A DNA stretch of 64,000 bases from Cheiracanthium punctorium (lineage: Eukaryota > Arthropoda > Arachnida > Araneae > Cheiracanthiidae): contig JAWZYV010016944.1 in the NCBI GenBank assembly GCA_038373885.1, forward strand, positions 1,674,001-1,738,000, written 5' to 3'. The number at the start of each line of letters is the position of its first letter. Within the stretch, counting starts at the first letter, position 1. Under the pieces are notes generated by a model that ran no database searches, was not told the origin of the DNA, and saw nothing but the letters and a program-made list of their open reading frames with translations. Both the position numbers and the translations under genes were made by a program. Shown piece after piece: positions 57,363-64,000 of this stretch.

Positions 57363-60300
57363 TTAAACTAATTGATAAATCAGATTAAAATGTATGTTAA
57401 AATGCCAATGAAGGGGCACTTTGATTGTATTTTTGTGAAGGGCCATTTTAATTGTTTCTAATATTTATGAAGGGGCTGCAAAATGTACCCAATTTTCATC
57501 TGCATAAACTCCTGAACATAATTTGAATAAGCTTTCTATACTCCTTTACTTTTCATATTGTTCACATGCAACAATAACTTCATAATTCAAAATCACAAAT
57601 TTTCAGGAAATGCATTTGAAGCTCTATGAGTTGGAGAAACTTTCACTGAAACAACATTATAGCCATCCTAAAGGTAAATTTTGAAAGCTCAAAAATGAGA
57701 ATCTACAAGTTAAAAATTCACATTACTGCAATTGCACCTGTGATATCAAGTCAAAAATAATGACTTTCAGGATACAAAATTGTTGCAGTATATAAACGAT
57801 ATACAACTCAGATTCAAAAAATTAGAATAATGAAAGAAAATATGTTCAAGGAAATTGCAAATCCAATTTATCAAATTAATAATAATCTCAAATATAAATT
57901 ACATACTATAAATTTGCATAATTTGTAATTGTAAACATATCACAATAAAACAGAAGATATATTTAAAACAGGAAGTGAAAGAAATTCAAAATATTAGAAT
58001 GCTTCAAAACATGGTTCAAAAAATTAGAATAATATAAATAGTCTAACTCGAATTTAAACTCTAAGGGTTTTTACATCCTAATCAGTACTTTGTCGTAACC
58101 TATCAGTACGTTGTTGCATCACCCTTAGATTTAATGACAGCTCTTAAACGGTTTGGCATATTACTGACTAAAGGTTCACAAATATTTTTATCAATATTTG
58201 CTCATATGTTCTTCAAACTAGGAATAAGTTCCTTTTTGTCTCTTAGTCCAACTTCTTGAAGTTGTTTTTTCGTAATTCCCCACAAATTCTTGATGGGGGT
58301 TTAAATCGGGTGAGTTAAAGGGAGTACATTTATTTCCTTCTCTTGGAGCCATTTAATTATCGATTTGGAAGTGTGGGAAGCGGCTGAATCTTGCTGAGAC
58401 ACGAAATTGTCACCACATAAATCCTCAGATGAAGGTGAAGTGAAGTGCTCAAGAATGTCTTGATACACTTCTGAATTGACTTTTATGCTAACCTTTTCCA
58501 GGCGGGGAAATTTTGGCCGTGCTGTTTCAGAAGGACGGGAGCATCTGAAAAATGCTTTCCCCCATTTCAGTAACTCTTAGCTGAAGCTGCTATTTGTGCA
58601 ACAAGCATTGAGGGATTACTCTTTCCCGCCCCCGAAGTAAAACGAACTTCTTGAACAAGGGGATTACCTTTACGCGTATACAGTCGAGTGCCAAAAATCC
58701 GCCGACCTAAAATCCGCAAATGTCCGAAATCCGCACACCTTCTCTGATGTAAATAATGAAATTGGTGAAAAGTGACTTGAATCTAGATAAATATGATTCT
58801 GATGATGATGAAAACTTAAAATAATAATTATTATTATTATATGGTGGTAATAATAATAATAAAATCCGTTTAATAAAAGTTTAAAGTTAGGAGAAGAATA
58901 CATTAAATTTTTAGAACAGCAAAGTTTGGTAATGAAACAAGAATTAATGATAATTTACTATTTGCAAAAATAAATAAATAAAAGAAAGAAAAAGAGAAGA
59001 AAGAAAGAAACTGAAAGTAGAAAAAATACTTTAAAACAAATCACCATAGAACATGCTTTCAAAATTAGAAAAAGGAAATTTTGAAACCATTTGCTTGTCT
59101 TTATGTAATTTTTTCTTTTTTCTCCTATGCTTTTGTATTTAGTGTGAAAATATAACTATATTTTGACTGTGTTTTTATTTCATTGTAATTGCATTCTACT
59201 TTTTTAAAATCAGAAATGCAATAATTTTTCTTTAATGGCCCGAAATCCGCAAAATCCTAAAATCCGCCCTAGCCATGGTCCCAAGCTGAGCGGATTTCTG
59301 GCTCTGTACTGTATTCTCCTTTTCAGGAACTGGGGTGCAACTGAATTGATGGATGGATGTTGACATCTCTCCTCGCCGGTCCCGTACAGGTGAACAATTA
59401 CAGAGGGAGAAAGCATTAGTTGGTCGAAATATGAACCAGGCCCGTCCTTTAAGGTGTTCTACTGCTTGGTTGAAAAATCGACTGCCCATCTTCAAAGCAT
59501 TAACAAAACATAACCTGAAGATATTTAAATGTTTTTTTCTGAACAGAGTATGCAAATTAACACTAGCAACAATAAAAACCCATTCTTTTTTACATTATTC
59601 TAATTTTTTGAATTGGAGCTGTATAAGTAAGCTTGTGGCTCTGAATTTGAACATTGACAAAGTACATAAATTTATTCTTTACTTTGGAATAAGAATGTGA
59701 TATGATTCAAATGTGTTTTAATTTTGGGTAAATCTTATCTTAACATTCTATGGGGTCGCTGATCTCTGGTATCATTGCCGATTGGAAAATGCAGCTAGTG
59801 GCGAGGGTCACCTTTGATAAATTATCTAATCGCATAAATACATGGTTTCGCTACGTCGACGATGTCTTTGCAATAATAAATAAAAATGAAACCGAAAGTA
59901 TCCTCAAAGAAATCAATGCAATAGACCAAAACATCCAATTCGCCATGGAAATAGAAGAGTGCTACTATAAACTTCCCCGAAGTTAAAATCAATAGAGATA
60001 CGAAAAATAATATCCATAGAACCGTTTTTAGAAAGGCCACAAACAATAGTAAACTTAACTCAAAAACTCCTTACAAATTTAAAATTGCTGCCATCCGTTC
60101 TTATGTCAATCGCGCCATTACAGTATGCTCCGACGAAAACCTCCTCAATGATGAATTACAATTTATTAAAACTCAATGTAAAAACACAGGCTACCCAAAA
60201 TCCCTCGTCAAAAACCTTTTTAAAAATCAAATCAAAAAACTAGAACAAATTAACAACCATCAAAAAACGAAACAAATTTACCAACGCCATTCCTTAGTGC

Positions 60301-61123
60301 AGGGGAGCCACATTAAAAATAACAAATGAAGCTGCTAAGAAAAACATCAAAATATCAATAAAACCTAATCAAAAAATTTTCAAACAAATTCTCAGCGATA
60401 AAGACCCCATTGATCCTAATGAAGCTGCCAGAATATATAAAATAAACTTTACATTTAATTATTCAAATAAATCAGGATGCTACATCGGAATGACTAAAAG
60501 AAAAATTAAAGGCAGAAAAAAAAGGGAACACTACAACGATATTAAATTCAATAAACCCAGCACTGCCCTTTCTAAAATAGCCCAAGAACACCCCACAGAA
60601 ATCAACTTTAATGATAGCCAAAAACTTGCCAATTATAAAAATAACTATTATGCACTTAACATTGATGCCCTACAGATCATGACCACAGATGGCGCTGTAA
60701 ACGACATGACACATGCACAAATCGATCCGGGATGGAGTGAAGTTTTGAGGAAGAGAGCAGAGCAGTCTGAAACAGAGACTGAGGAAGGTGGTGGCCGCCA
60801 CTGAAAGCTGCTACCCGTCAGATTTTAAGTGTTTTTAACCTTTTAATATTTTAATGCAAGTACGTCCTTTTATTGTAACTCAAATTTCTGTGTTTTGAGG
60901 TACATTTTACAAATCCTTTAAAGCTAATAATATTAGCATAGATTAATTAGAAACACATTTTTAAAATGTTCCCATAGTCAAATTTCAGAGCAAAATACAC
61001 ATCTATTTTACTGTACATAACAGTAAATAGATGTTACAAACGAAATTTTAAAAAATTCCATATCTTACTTTTTAAGTTTTGAATAAGTTCTGCATTACTT
61101 TTTCCATGTGATCGCCAAGCCAT
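43121..61123 (-). CDS. Pcmt1: Protein-L-isoaspartate O-methyltransferase (complete, six coding exons)
   Basis: Exons in coding order, each read downward: 61123-61069, 56735-56599, 50545-50441, 46913-46793, 46436-46351, 43312-43121. Together they give 696 nt including TAA, 231 residues; the human enzyme is about the same length. PIMT is a cytosolic enzyme that transfers methyl from S-adenosylmethionine to isoaspartyl residues in damaged proteins, starting their repair. Seen: [18 protein letters not shown] (residues 1-18), [16 protein letters not shown] with the conserved active-site Ser60, the AdoMet loop [12 protein letters not shown] (around 83-94), VGIDHIENL with Asp110, [22 protein letters not shown], and [12 protein letters not shown] followed by [11 protein letters not shown]. 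The exon phases 1-0-0-1-0 all agree, and every intron is GT-AG. The start is the ATG of MAW, which aligns with the family start. There are no stops or frameshifts. All five introns are swollen by transposons. Confidence 0.96.
43711..43900. repeat. Tandem duplication, about 95-bp unit, in Pcmt1 intron 5
   Basis: 'attgttacaatatt-tgtaa' then gctgtagaatatgca-cacatgtattttt occurs at 43752-43800 and again at 43847-43898, with matching upstream text 'tttaa-tactatta..cacaa.a.ctttaatcta'. Confidence 0.75.
44102..45994. mobile_element. Possible hAT element, CAGGGTGGC ends, in Pcmt1 intron 5
   Basis: Left end cagggtggctacagtaattg; reversed right end tagggtggcgacagatcatt followed by 'gaaatcatggaaaa'. 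Flanks tacttcta and tactacaa match at 6 of 8 bases. It carries the nested 371-bp MITE at 44214-44584. No transposase frame was recognised in the interior. Confidence 0.45.
44214..44584. mobile_element. hAT MITE rich in GGGCTC, perfect 8-bp TSD
   Basis: Left end tagagatgagacgggctc; reversed right end tagagatgagttcgggctca. A perfect 8-bp direct repeat gtaggggt flanks it (44206-44213 and 44585-44592). The interior has dense gggctcgggct and gcccgag repeats at both ends, with AT-rich sequence between. Confidence 0.88.
46351..46436 (-). CDS. Pcmt1: Pcmt1 exon 5
   Basis: 86 bp. The acceptor atttttgcag is followed by tt, which completes a Val codon, then 28 codons: [20 protein letters not shown] then AAPELPQE. 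Donor gtatgc. It holds methyltransferase motif II ([11 protein letters not shown]). Confidence 0.95.
46793..46913 (-). CDS. Pcmt1: Pcmt1 exon 4
   Basis: 121 bp, starts in phase 0 after atttag and ends with a single g before gtaagt. It encodes [20 protein letters not shown], then [20 protein letters not shown]. Asp in GIDH is the acidic residue that contacts the AdoMet ribose in the family. Confidence 0.95.
48171..48228. repeat. 58-bp near-perfect palindrome made of hAT-like ends
   Basis: gaacacagtggcggatccac then gggggcctc, and after the centre its reverse complement. Only one base pair (48196/48203) fails to match. The CAGTGGCGGATCCACGGGGG halves look like hAT terminal repeats brought together with no interior. 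The flanking gaaca/tgttc are inverted too, so no TSD is visible. Confidence 0.9.
49270..49830 (+). pseudogene. Tigger/Jerky-like transposase C-terminal pseudogene
   Basis: It opens with [20 protein letters not shown] then RKLLTAFNE, matching the 'QPMDQG.I...K..YR+K.L' region at the end of the pogo/Tigger DDE domain, with G changed to C. Further on, after frameshifts and stops, RWRKAL and a segment ending SLLHGETMK appear. The upstream catalytic part is missing or unrecognisable. It is not a host gene. Confidence 0.65.
50441..50545 (-). CDS. Pcmt1: Pcmt1 exon 3 (AdoMet-binding loop)
   Basis: 105 bp, 35 codons, phase 0 at both ends. The acceptor is a run of A then ttaag; donor gtaaga. It encodes [20 protein letters not shown] then [22 protein letters not shown] is methyltransferase motif I, the glycine-rich loop that holds AdoMet. 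Confidence 0.96.
51683..52262 (-). mobile_element. Internally deleted mariner, 580 bp, nested in Tigger 1
   Basis: Ends ctatcaggttgtaatgaaag and, reversed, ctattaggttgtaacgaaag, each continuing 'ttttctgc', flanked by TA on both sides (51681-51682 and 52263-52264). On the minus strand the decayed transposase reads [20 protein letters not shown] then [12 protein letters not shown], and later [11 protein letters not shown]. These are the end of the mariner helix-turn-helix region and the WVPHEL motif. The catalytic domain is missing. Confidence 0.85.
52317..55162 (-). pseudogene. Tigger transposase pseudogene (split by an insert)
   Basis: The start ATG at 55162-55160 gives [18 protein letters not shown], the pogo/Tigger N-terminal DNA-binding helix, followed after a frameshift by [19 protein letters not shown] and a CENP-B-like segment. 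The insert at 53465-54841 then interrupts it. Downstream come [56 protein letters not shown] and a long C-terminal part. The usual 'ADETG' is NINETG here, so the first catalytic Asp appears replaced by Asn. Frameshifts and the insert show it is dead. Confidence 0.82.
53465..54841. mobile_element. Unclassified TIR transposon, GGG-starting ends, perfect 8-bp TSD
   Basis: 1,377 bp. The left end is ggg then aataataccgtaagcgggtg. The reversed right end is gggg then ataataccgtaagcgggtg, giving 23-bp TIRs with one mismatch. It is flanked by aatttagc on both sides (53457-53464 and 54842-54849), and the Tigger reading frame resumes across it, which fixes the borders. Interior: 'ttggcgactttttttt' near the left end and AT-rich sequence, with no transposase frame. 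An 8-bp TSD with GG-starting ends is found in Merlin elements (family knowledge), but this is only a suggestion. Confidence 0.85.
56599..56735 (-). CDS. Pcmt1: Pcmt1 exon 2 (active-site Ser)
   Basis: 137 bp. The acceptor tcttttag is followed by aa, which completes Lys19, then 45 codons: [45 protein letters not shown]. Donor gtatgt. The TISAPHM segment carries Ser60, conserved for catalysis in PIMT. It ends in phase 0, joining HAHALELL of exon 3. Confidence 0.96.
58115..58510 (-). pseudogene. Tc1 transposase C-terminal pseudogene
   Basis: The catalytic-domain remnant contains [20 protein letters not shown] (second catalytic Asp present), VLPLTHP in place of the usual 'WPAQSPD', a stop, then [20 protein letters not shown] and [15 protein letters not shown]. 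In the working enzyme the last acidic catalytic residue lies in 'P-[DE]-LNPIENLWG'; here that stretch is broken. It is dead and cannot supply transposase. Confidence 0.75.
58681..59311. mobile_element. MITE nested in the Tc1 element, TA TSD
   Basis: Left end cagtcgagtgccaaaaatcc then gccgac; reversed right end cagtacagagccagaaatcc then gctcagc. TA flanks both sides (58679-58680, 59312-59313). Subterminal 'aaatccgc' is repeated four or more times. Length 631 bp. The TA target and CAG ends fit pogo/Tc1-mariner MITEs. Confidence 0.8.
59750..60804 (+). pseudogene. Penelope-like retroelement fragment (RT end + GIY-YIG)
   Basis: The first frame (59750-59986) carries [11 protein letters not shown], then [18 protein letters not shown], then [11 protein letters not shown]: the C-terminal part of a Penelope reverse transcriptase with its YVDD catalytic motif. 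After a frameshift it continues through [15 protein letters not shown] and [14 protein letters not shown]. Then [20 protein letters not shown] plus [14 protein letters not shown] resembles the GIY-YIG endonuclease linked to these elements. It ends [12 protein letters not shown] and a charged tail. It is 5'-truncated and has at least two frameshifts, so it is inactive. It sits in Pcmt1 intron 1 on the strand opposite the gene. Confidence 0.85.
61069..61123 (-). CDS. Pcmt1: Pcmt1 exon 1 (start)
   Basis: ATG at 61123-61121, then 18 codons [18 protein letters not shown] and one base (a) before the donor gtaaga. The MAW-S-G-S..ELI-NL pattern and the numbering (Lys19-Asn20-Gly21 across the junction) match the family exactly. 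The upstream sequence 'cctctctcc' precedes the ATG. The promoter was not recognised. Confidence 0.95.
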
Positions 61124-61682
61124 GGAGAGAGGAAAACAGGAATTAATGAATAAATACTTCAGAAAGAATCTAACAACCTGAGATGGCATCTACATAGTCC
61201 TTCTTAACTACCTAGAAAACAAATTAAAAAAAACATGAATAACTGAGTGTGTACAGTAAATACAATAAGACTCATTTATCAGAGGATGATAAATGACTGG
61301 CTGTGGAATTTTGAGTGGTTCTACAAGTTTCCAGATCATTTTTTCTTTGAGGATAAAAACAGACCACTGGATAAGCATTTTCAAGTGACTATGCAATAAG
61401 TTGCTGGATCTACTGAAGTTTTATAGGTTAAAAAAGGATCATCAGTGGTTTAGGTCGGAGACACAGCATGTCTTTCGTGGATATTAAAATAATCAGACAG
61501 TGTTCTGGATGATTTTTAAGTCTTGTATTTGATGAACTAGCCAAATTATTGCCACCTAACAGCTGAAACTCACTATAAGGTAGTAAATAATAAAGCTGTT
61601 CCCTGGTTTTATGCTTTTTTTTTTTTTTAATAGATAATCCTCGACCTACTAATTATTTGCTGGTGGCTGAGATACCATTGAC
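61124..61682. other. Upstream flank of Pcmt1
   Basis: Holds the presumed 5' UTR and promoter. No TATA box or CpG-rich block is evident. Poly-T at about 61615-61628. Confidence 0.35.
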
Positions 61683-61885
61683 CAGGGTTCGTACTTGTCC
61701 TGAAATTGGTATAATTCTGACGCTAAAAAATATTTTTCTAAAATGTCCTAGTTTTAGCATACAGCTTTTATCAATTTTGTAAAATTCAAATTTATAACTC
61801 TTAGAAATTTGACTAGCTAAATAATTTTCAGAAAACGTTTTTAAAGCTCAGAAATTTAACAATTTCAGGACAAGTATGACCCCTG
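61683..61885. mobile_element. hAT-like MITE, 203 bp
   Basis: Left end cagggttcgtacttgtcctg then aaatt; reversed right end caggggtcatacttgtcctg then aaatt. The direct repeat cattgac flanks it (61676-61682, 61886-61892). 'Cagggttcgtac' ends are known from hAT-type MITEs in several animals. Confidence 0.8.
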
Positions 61886-61892
61886 CATTGAC

Positions 61893-62834
61893 GATGATAT
61901 ATTGGACAATTAGAGAGCCCTTTGCATAACACACTAACTGTATGATTTAATGGTACTTTTGCGTTATAAGCACTACAATCATTTTCACAACTTTTTGGCA
62001 GGAAATAAACAAAGCTTGAGATTCTAGGATCCTGGTACGATATGAGGATGATTATTGTCATGGACGGGGCTCGAAATTAGTGGTCATTAGTCGTAATTTT
62101 TAACTGTAAATCTCGTTTCGACTACGATTTTAGACCTAGTCGTCATTTTTGAAGACTAACTTTTATCAGGGTATTGTGCAACTATCCACGGACTTGGAGC
62201 CGCAAAAATGCCGATCGGGTTGGATGCGTATTGAATCCATCAAGTCAAACGATCTATAGAGCTGTAGCATGTTTACTAACACGACGTCACACAGAGCAAG
62301 CCTATTGGTTGCGTTCTAGTTTTGCCAATCAGATATCCTGTAGAACAAGCCTGCCTATCGGTTAGTCTTTTGTTTTGCCTACCAGTGACGTCAGAAGCTA
62401 CAAGTCTATTCCACTCTGTAGAAGGAGAGTGGTCAGCCAACACTCCCTTTTACCGAGGAGGGGGTGTTGGCTCAGTACATGAAACCATGGAATAAGGGAA
62501 ATCAAGTCACCAATCTAATCCTCTCAACTAGGTTTAGGGAGGGCTTTAATCCCTTTCTCCCATCAGATTTTCCTAGGGGCACCGTTGCCCCTAACTACTG
62601 AACTCTTTTATATATAGGGTTAGGTGGGGTAAAATGAACAATCTACAGAAAGCAGACAAATGTCAAAAGCATTGGTTTCTTGGCATACTGATTTTTTTTT
62701 AGCTCATTTACATTATGAGCAATATTTTTTAACTAATTTTTTTGATTTGTTAATATTCTTTTAATATGTAATGGCAACACTTACAATTTCATGTCTGACT
62801 ATCATATAAGGTTAAAATTTACTTTGCTGTAACA
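61893..62834. other. Flanking stretch right of Pcmt1
   Basis: Mixed composition. 62060-62160 contains 'agtggtcattagtcgtaatt' and related tagtcgtca repeats. No gene recognised. Confidence 0.3.
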
Positions 62835-63237
62835 CATAGGTTCCCAACGTGGGCGATAACGCCCTCCTGTGGACGTTTGAGGCTTTCAGGGGGGCGGTAA
62901 AAGACCCAGAGAAAATTAGGAGGCGTTGATATGGCAAGGAGGGGCGTGGGAAGATTAACGAAATATAGTCTAAAAGAGACTTAAAAATCACTCTGATAAT
63001 TAATTTCTATCACGTTTGCGAACCTCTTTTTTAAATGAAGAAGAAATTCAGTAGATAACCAATACAGTAGATTCCAACAATATTCTATCTATTAGTATTT
63101 TTTTTTTTTTAATTTAATTCTTGTTTTCATCATGCATTATGTACGATCTTATTTCTTTGGAGTGGAAGGGGGGGGGGCGGTTTTGAAATATTCACTAGAA
63201 AAGGGGGCACCAGTTCAAAAAAGGTTGGGAACCTATG
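62835..63237. mobile_element. hAT-type MITE, cataggttcccaac ends
   Basis: Left end cataggttcccaacgtgggc; reversed right end cataggttcccaaccttttt. Flanks ctgtaaca (62827-62834) and ctgtagca (63238-63245) match at 7 of 8 bases. The interior has ggggggcgg and an aggggcg segment, like other hAT MITEs with '-ggttcccaa-' ends. Confidence 0.8.
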
Positions 63238-63324
63238 CTGTAGCATTTTTGTGATTTAAAGTTCTTGAAATTTTGATGATACAAATTTCTACTAACATTC
63301 TCGAGGAATACATTTCTGGGTACT

Positions 63325-64000
63325 TTTCCCGTTATCTCGACGCCAGCCAAGTTTGGCGACTTTTTTTACTCGCCAAGTAGCTACGATGTTTTTTGGCGAT
63401 ATTTTGTGTCCGCAAATACCTACCGGATATTTATTTCGCCTTAAACATTTTCAATGCCTACAAAATAAACATTTTAACAGAAAATACAAAGTTAAAAATG
63501 TAAACATACAAAACAGAGTCACCATTACATACAACAAAATTCAATGAATGTTTAATTCTTATATGAACAATACATAAAGCATATTACTGCTCTAAAACTA
63601 AAACGATAATTTTCAAACCAATGAATATTTTAAATATCGACACTACATCTGCAAGACCTCACTTTACATTCGCGAACAATACGACAACAAAATTACCTAC
63701 GGGATTCCTTTTTTAACAAGTTAATTGACTCACCGAGCATGTACAAGGCAGTTTGACTGTTATACTAAATGCATTCAGCATTTTCTATACCTGAAGACTC
63801 TACACAAATCTAAATATTTTAAAACATAATCACATTTTCAGCTTCTTCTTGCAAATTTAAGAGACGTCAATTCGTCACAGGAATGAATATAATTTTAGTC
63901 TTATACTTACTTATTCATTAAATTTAATATCTTTTACGGTTTAAATTCCAAACGTTTCAATTCAAACTCCAACTATCGAAGAAACACAATTTCAAAATAT
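63325..64000. other. Right edge; possible relative of the 53465-54841 element
   Basis: 'gccaagtttggcgacttttt' at about 63345 resembles 'caaccttggcgacttttttt' near the left end of the unclassified TIR element, and is likewise followed by AT-rich sequence. The rest runs off the window, so membership cannot be tested here. Confidence 0.25.

Larger units (their letters stand above)
57805..59621 (-). mobile_element. Tc1-like transposon with TA TSD
   Basis: Left end caactcagattcaaaaaatt and reversed right end cagctccaattcaaaaaatt both continue 'agaataatg'; TA lies on both sides (57803-57804, 59622-59623). The 19-mer ttcaaaaaattagaataat recurs at 58011, as in Tc1 elements with double internal repeats. 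The minus-strand coding remnant at 58130-58500 reads [18 protein letters not shown], then [20 protein letters not shown], then [13 protein letters not shown] and [15 protein letters not shown]. These match the Tc1 'FQQD.A..HT' and 'P.ENLWG' regions, with stops. A 631-bp MITE is nested inside. Confidence 0.85.
56736..61068 (-). other. Pcmt1 intron 1
   Basis: A 4.3-kb intron. It contains a poly-T of about 32 nt near 57330, the Tc1 element (57805-59621) with a nested MITE, and a Penelope-like fragment (59750-60804). The parts at 56740-57800 and 60810-61060 show nothing else recognised. Confidence 0.65.

Noticed and set aside
59232..59555. 107-codon minus-strand frame at the right side of the Tc1 element
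   Set aside because: Spans the border of the nested MITE at 59311; no Tc1 N-terminal signature could be confirmed in this frame.
1..64000. CRISPR arrays, operons or bacterial-type systems
   Set aside because: Introns, SINEs and animal DNA transposons show this is animal nuclear DNA. The tandem arrays seen have no regular unique spacers.

Overview
The window is AT-rich animal nuclear DNA with no operons. Genes are split into short exons (86-219 bp) by introns of kilobases, and most of the sequence is transposable-element debris. The protein similarities and the transposon mix (hAT, Tigger/pogo, Tc1, mariner, Helitron, Penelope with GIY-YIG, tRNA-derived SINEs) suggest an arthropod, perhaps a chelicerate such as a spider. 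That placement is inference; nothing here fixes the species.

Two host genes can be read. (1) Plus strand, 5139-13174: the last three exons of a phytanoyl-CoA dioxygenase (PhyH)-family gene, coding for the C-terminal 146 residues. The 5' exons lie off the left edge or were not recognised. (2) Minus strand, 61123-43121: a complete protein-L-isoaspartate O-methyltransferase gene (Pcmt1/PIMT) in six coding exons, 231 residues. All splice sites are GT-AG and all phases match. The two genes point toward each other, with about 30 kb of repeats between them.

Layout. 0.5-1.3 kb: decayed minisatellite. 1.8-2.9 kb: a 1,075-bp hAT element with a perfect 8-bp target-site duplication (TSD). 5.1-13.2 kb: PhyH exons, whose introns hold several hAT miniature elements (MITEs), a CAGGGTGTCC MITE and a 2-kb terminal-inverted-repeat (TIR) transposon with a striking repeated 13-mer. 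13.2-24 kb: intergenic, including a second copy of the 1-kb hAT inserted inside an older MITE. 24.1-28.9 kb: composite SINE, a Helitron-like element, a pogo MITE and a second Helitron-like element. 30.8-38.5 kb: a 1.3-kb near-identical duplication 4,656 bp apart, a hAT transposase pseudogene, and a Helitron-like element with a minisatellite. 39-42.4 kb: direct repeats, a fold-back and a second minisatellite. 43.1-61.1 kb: Pcmt1, whose introns hold two Tigger elements, one carrying a mariner and an unclassified TIR element, and a Tc1 element with a nested MITE, plus a Penelope fragment. 61.7-63.2 kb: two more hAT-like MITEs.

The two host genes have no evident functional link: one is a 2-oxoglutarate/iron oxygenase, the other repairs isoaspartyl damage in proteins. 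I see no bacterial-style system, CRISPR array or confident functional RNA gene. The least explained structures are the element at 10.6-12.6 kb with the repeated CCAGGGGACTGAC motif, and the element at 53.5-54.8 kb with GGG-starting inverted ends and an 8-bp TSD.
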